In this document: piece by piece, positions 7,209 through 9,695 of the stretch | Layout: each line of letters opens with the position of its first letter | Position numbering within the stretch: the first letter of the stretch is position 1 | Assembly (NCBI GenBank): GCA_021792485.1 | Contig: JAJYUO010000041.1 | Span: 1-9,695, forward strand | Direction of reading: 5' to 3' | Source: Thermoplasmata archaeon | Lineage (GTDB): Archaea; Thermoplasmatota; Thermoplasmata; Lutacidiplasmatales; UBA184 | Length of the DNA: 9,695 nucleotides | The notes under the pieces: generated by a model | The model's input: only the letters and a program-made list of their open reading frames with translations | Database searches by the model: none | What the model was told of the DNA's origin: nothing | Program-made: the position numbers and the translations under genes

Positions 7209-7305
7209 GGCTCACGACGGCGTTACGCGTTCTTCACCGACGAAACGAAGGGAACTGCGCGCCCGTGCGCCGTGGCGCTCGAACGAGGGAACTCGGGGCG
7301 CTGAT

Positions 7306-7312
7306 GCTTAAT
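7306..7312 (+). promoter_or_regulatory. Candidate TATA-like element of sdhA
   Basis: The gcttaat stretch lies about 33 nt before the sdhA ATG, near the distance expected for a leaderless archaeal transcript. It is the only AT-rich patch close to the start, and no Shine-Dalgarno sequence precedes the ATG. The match to the box A consensus is partial. Confidence 0.35.
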
Positions 7313-7341
7313 GCTCGACGGAATTCGGTCGCCCGGTCGGG

Positions 7342-9024
7342 ATGCGTCGGCACGAAGTCGTGATTGTCGGCGCGGGCCTGGCCGGCCAACGGGCCGCTCT
7401 GGCGGCCGTAGAGGCCGGACGGGACGTAGCCGTCGTCTCCAAGCTCCACCCGTTGCGCTCCCACTCCGGTGCCGCCCAGGGTGGCATCAACGCCGCGGTA
7501 GGGGCCGAAGACTCCGTCGACACCCACATCTATGACACGGTGAAGGGCTCGGACTACCTCGGCGACCAGGATGCGATCGAGTTCTTCTGCCGCGAGGCCG
7601 GCCCAACCGTCGTCGAGATGGAACATTTCGGCACGATCTTCAGCCGAGCACCGGACGGCTCGCTCGCACGGCGACCGTTCGGCGGAGCCGGGTTTCCCCG
7701 AACGATCTACGCCGCGGACCGTACCGGGCTCGCGCTCCTTCAGGCGATCTGGGAGCGCCTCGCGACCGAAGCGACCCGCTTCACGCTCTATCAGGAATGG
7801 GACCTCACCCGAATCGTCGTCCGGGACGGAAGAGTCCAGGGAATCGTCGCCTTCGACCGCAAGAGCGGGCGCTTCGAGGGGATCGCGGCTCCGGCCGTCG
7901 TGATCGCGACCGGGCCCAGCGGTCGGATTTACGCGCGCACGACCAACGCGCACAGCTGCACGGGCGATGGTGTAGCCGCCGCCTACGAGGCCGGGGCGTT
8001 CCTCAAGGACATGGAGTTCGTTCAGTTCCATCCGACGGCGCTGCCCGATTCCGGGATCCTCATCACCGAAGGGGCGCGGGGCGAGGGAGGGATCCTGAAG
8101 AACGCCAAAGGCGAGCGGTTCATGTCCAAGTACGCGCCGCATGTCCTCGAGCTCGCCTCCCGCGATGTCGTCTCCAGAGCGATCGCGACCGAAGTCGCGG
8201 AAGGAAACGGCTTCGAGGGGGGGTTCGCGCACCTCGAACTAATGCACCTCGGGAAGGAGCGCATCGAGAGCCGGCTGCAGGAGATCTGCGATTTCTGTCG
8301 GAACTTCGCGGGCATCGATCCCGTCACGCAACCAATCCCGGTATACCCGGCCCAGCACTACATGATGGGCGGAATCGGGACCAACTCGAAGGGTGAGACG
8401 AACGTCCCCGGGCTCTTTGCCGCGGGGGAGGCGGCGTGCGTGTCGATCCACGGCGCGAACCGCCTCGGCGGAAACTCCCTGCTCGAAACGCTCGTCTTCG
8501 GTAAGCAGGCAGGGCTCGCGGCCGCTGCCTACGCCGCCCTCGCCTCCGACCGCCCCACGGTCGCCGATGCGGACGTGGAAGCCTCCCAGGCCCCGATCCG
8601 GGCCATGATGGCGCGCGACCACGGCGAGGACCCCTCCCAGCTCCGGTCGGAGATGCAGGCGACGATGGAACGCTACGCCGGCATCTACCGGAATGACGCC
8701 GACATGCTCGAGGGGATCCGGCGGATCCGAGCGCTGAAGCAGCGCTACGCGAACGTGCGCATCGTCGATCGCTCCCAGGTCTACAACCTGAACCTGACCG
8801 ATGCCCTCGAAGTGGGGCACATGCTCGAGCTCGCCGAGGTGATCATCGTCGGGGCCTACGCCCGGACCGAGAGCCGGGGCGCCCACTCTCGCACCGACTA
8901 CCCGAAACGCGACGACGCGCGCTGGATGCGGCACACGCTGGCGCGCCGCGGCGCGGAGGGCCCCGAGCTGTCGTATAGTCCGGTAGCGTACACGCGCTGG
9001 GAGCCGAAGGAGCGGGTCTACTGA
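7342..9024 (+). CDS. sdhA: Succinate dehydrogenase / fumarate reductase flavoprotein subunit
   Basis: FAD-bearing catalytic subunit of complex II, oxidising succinate to fumarate on the cytoplasmic face of the membrane. At 560 aa it is slightly shorter than E. coli SdhA (588). Features in order: FAD-binding GAGLAG (10-15); His41 in RSHSGAAQGG, the expected covalent FAD attachment; the active-site residues His230 (QFHPT), Arg274 (ASRDVVSRA), His340 (QHYMMGG) and Arg375 (GANRLGGNS); and a C-terminal SRGAHSR...W helical region. All residues needed for catalysis are there. The ATG at 7342 directly precedes the FAD-binding strand. It lacks a Shine-Dalgarno site, which suggests a leaderless mRNA. 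The stop overlaps the sdhB start as TGATG. Fumarate reductase cannot be excluded from sequence, but succinate oxidation in an aerobic lineage is the default reading. Confidence 0.96.
   Translation: MRRHEVVIVGAGLAGQRAALAAVEAGRDVAVVSKLHPLRSHSGAAQGGINAAVGAEDSVDTHIYDTVKGSDYLGDQDAIEFFCREAGPTVVEMEHFGTIFSRAPDGSLARRPFGGAGFPRTIYAADRTGLALLQAIWERLATEATRFTLYQEWDLTRIVVRDGRVQGIVAFDRKSGRFEGIAAPAVVIATGPSGRIYARTTNAHSCTGDGVAAAYEAGAFLKDMEFVQFHPTALPDSGILITEGARGEGGILKNAKGERFMSKYAPHVLELASRDVVSRAIATEVAEGNGFEGGFAHLELMHLGKERIESRLQEICDFCRNFAGIDPVTQPIPVYPAQHYMMGGIGTNSKGETNVPGLFAAGEAACVSIHGANRLGGNSLLETLVFGKQAGLAAAAYAALASDRPTVADADVEASQAPIRAMMARDHGEDPSQLRSEMQATMERYAGIYRNDADMLEGIRRIRALKQRYANVRIVDRSQVYNLNLTDALEVGHMLELAEVIIVGAYARTESRGAHSRTDYPKRDDARWMRHTLARRGAEGPELSYSPVAYTRWEPKERVY
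9007..9012 (+). promoter_or_regulatory. Ribosome binding site of sdhB
   Basis: AAGGAG inside the end of sdhA lies 11 nt before the sdhB ATG. Together with the TGATG overlap it supports coupled translation of the two subunits. Confidence 0.5.
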
Positions 9025-9695
9025 TGGCGGCCGCTAAGACGTTGGAAGCGCCGATCGATGTATACCGATTCGAGCCCGGCAAGGATGCGAAGCCACGCTA
9101 CGCTCGCTACACGCTGACCGTCGAGCCACACACACCGGTGCTCACCGCGCTTCTCAAAATCCGCGCCGAGCTCGATCCGAGTCTCACCTTGCGCTACTCC
9201 TGCCGCAGCTCGATCTGCGGGTCGTGCGCGATGCAGATCAATTCGAAGAGCCGGCTCGCGTGCCAGACTCCGATCGGGCCGGAGATCGCGAAACACGGCC
9301 GGCTCGTCGTGGAGCCGATGCGCAACCAGCCGGTCCTTCGCGATCTCGTCGTGGACCAGGCGCCGTTCTGGAGGCAGTACGACCGGATCGAACCTCACTT
9401 GAAGCTCGACCCCCGCCACCCGATGCCCGAAGGCAAGCCCAATTCGATGACCCCGGAGGAGGTCGCGCGGTTCCACGAAACGCCCCGATGCATCGCATGC
9501 GCTTCGTGCTTCTCGGCATGCCCCGCGGTCGAAGCCGACGCCGACTTCCCCGGCCCGATGGCGCTCGCGAAGCTCTACCGGTTCGTCGTCGATCCCCGGG
9601 ACCAGGCGCACCAAGAGCGGCTCGTCCGGATCCAAACCGAGGGGTTGTGGTTGTGCCTGCGGTGCCACCTGTGCACCGAGGCATGCCCGAAGGAC
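9024..9695 (+). CDS. sdhB: Succinate dehydrogenase / fumarate reductase iron-sulfur subunit (3' end missing)
   Basis: Electron-transfer subunit of complex II, passing electrons from FAD to quinone or another acceptor. The ATG overlaps the sdhA stop by one base (TGATG). The window ends after 224 codons with the frame still open; I expect a few tens of residues more. The N-terminal plant-type ferredoxin domain carries the 2Fe-2S ligands Cys60, Cys65, Cys68 and Cys80 (CRSSICGSC...C). The C-terminal bacterial ferredoxin domain has Cys156, 159, 162 and 166 (CIACASC...CP) and Cys211, 214, 217 and 221 (CLRCHLCTEACP). In canonical SdhB/FrdB the residue matching Cys214 is not cysteine and the site holds 3Fe-4S; here the full motif predicts a second 4Fe-4S cluster, as reported for Sulfolobus-type enzymes. 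The membrane anchor or partner subunits lie beyond the window. Confidence 0.95.
   Translation, partial: MAAAKTLEAPIDVYRFEPGKDAKPRYARYTLTVEPHTPVLTALLKIRAELDPSLTLRYSCRSSICGSCAMQINSKSRLACQTPIGPEIAKHGRLVVEPMRNQPVLRDLVVDQAPFWRQYDRIEPHLKLDPRHPMPEGKPNSMTPEEVARFHETPRCIACASCFSACPAVEADADFPGPMALAKLYRFVVDPRDQAHQERLVRIQTEGLWLCLRCHLCTEACPKD

Noticed and set aside
7234..8232. A 332-codon minus frame antisense to sdhA.
   Set aside because: It is a shadow of the sdhA codon pattern. sdhA has full motif support.

Overview
The window is a gene-dense, GC-rich piece of archaeal chromosome. The archaeal assignment rests on an archaeal-type alanyl-tRNA synthetase, a stand-alone GMP synthase ATP-pyrophosphatase subunit (split GuaA), the termination RNase aCPSF1/FttA, a 20S proteasome beta subunit, and a TTTATATA TATA box. 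High GC together with the proteasome and FttA sequences suggests a high-GC member of the Thermoplasmatota. That placement is inference from memory of the families and was not tested with a tree. I see no rRNA, tRNA, CRISPR array, mobile element or phage gene. Almost every base is coding; the largest gap is about 190 bp, between psmB and sdhA.

Layout from left to right: alaS (+, 5' end cut off by the window) converges on a membrane protein of the dolichol kinase/CTP-dependent polyprenol kinase type (-), and the two share one CTAG as stop codons. A 54-bp divergent gap follows. Then come two coupled + genes: a strongly diverged class II PurE-like protein (153 aa) and guaAB, which overlap by 4 nt (GTGA). 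guaAB converges, 10 bp away, on fttA/aCPSF1 (-), which lies downstream of psmB (-) in a probable psmB-fttA operon. Next is the divergent psmB/sdhA promoter region with a clear TATA box. Last are sdhA and sdhB (+, overlapping as TGATG); sdhB runs off the right edge.

The themes are core housekeeping: translation (alaS), purine nucleotide synthesis (purE-like and guaAB), isoprenoid lipid metabolism (kinase-like protein), RNA 3'-end formation and protein turnover (fttA, psmB), and respiration (sdhAB). Two points stand out. The PurE-like protein keeps the family scaffold but has lost the catalytic SAH histidine and the usual substrate-loop residues, while remaining an intact frame coupled to guaAB. 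SdhB carries a full CxxCxxCxxxCP motif where canonical enzymes have a 3Fe-4S site, which predicts a second 4Fe-4S cluster. I found nothing that looks like a wholly new defence or mobile system.
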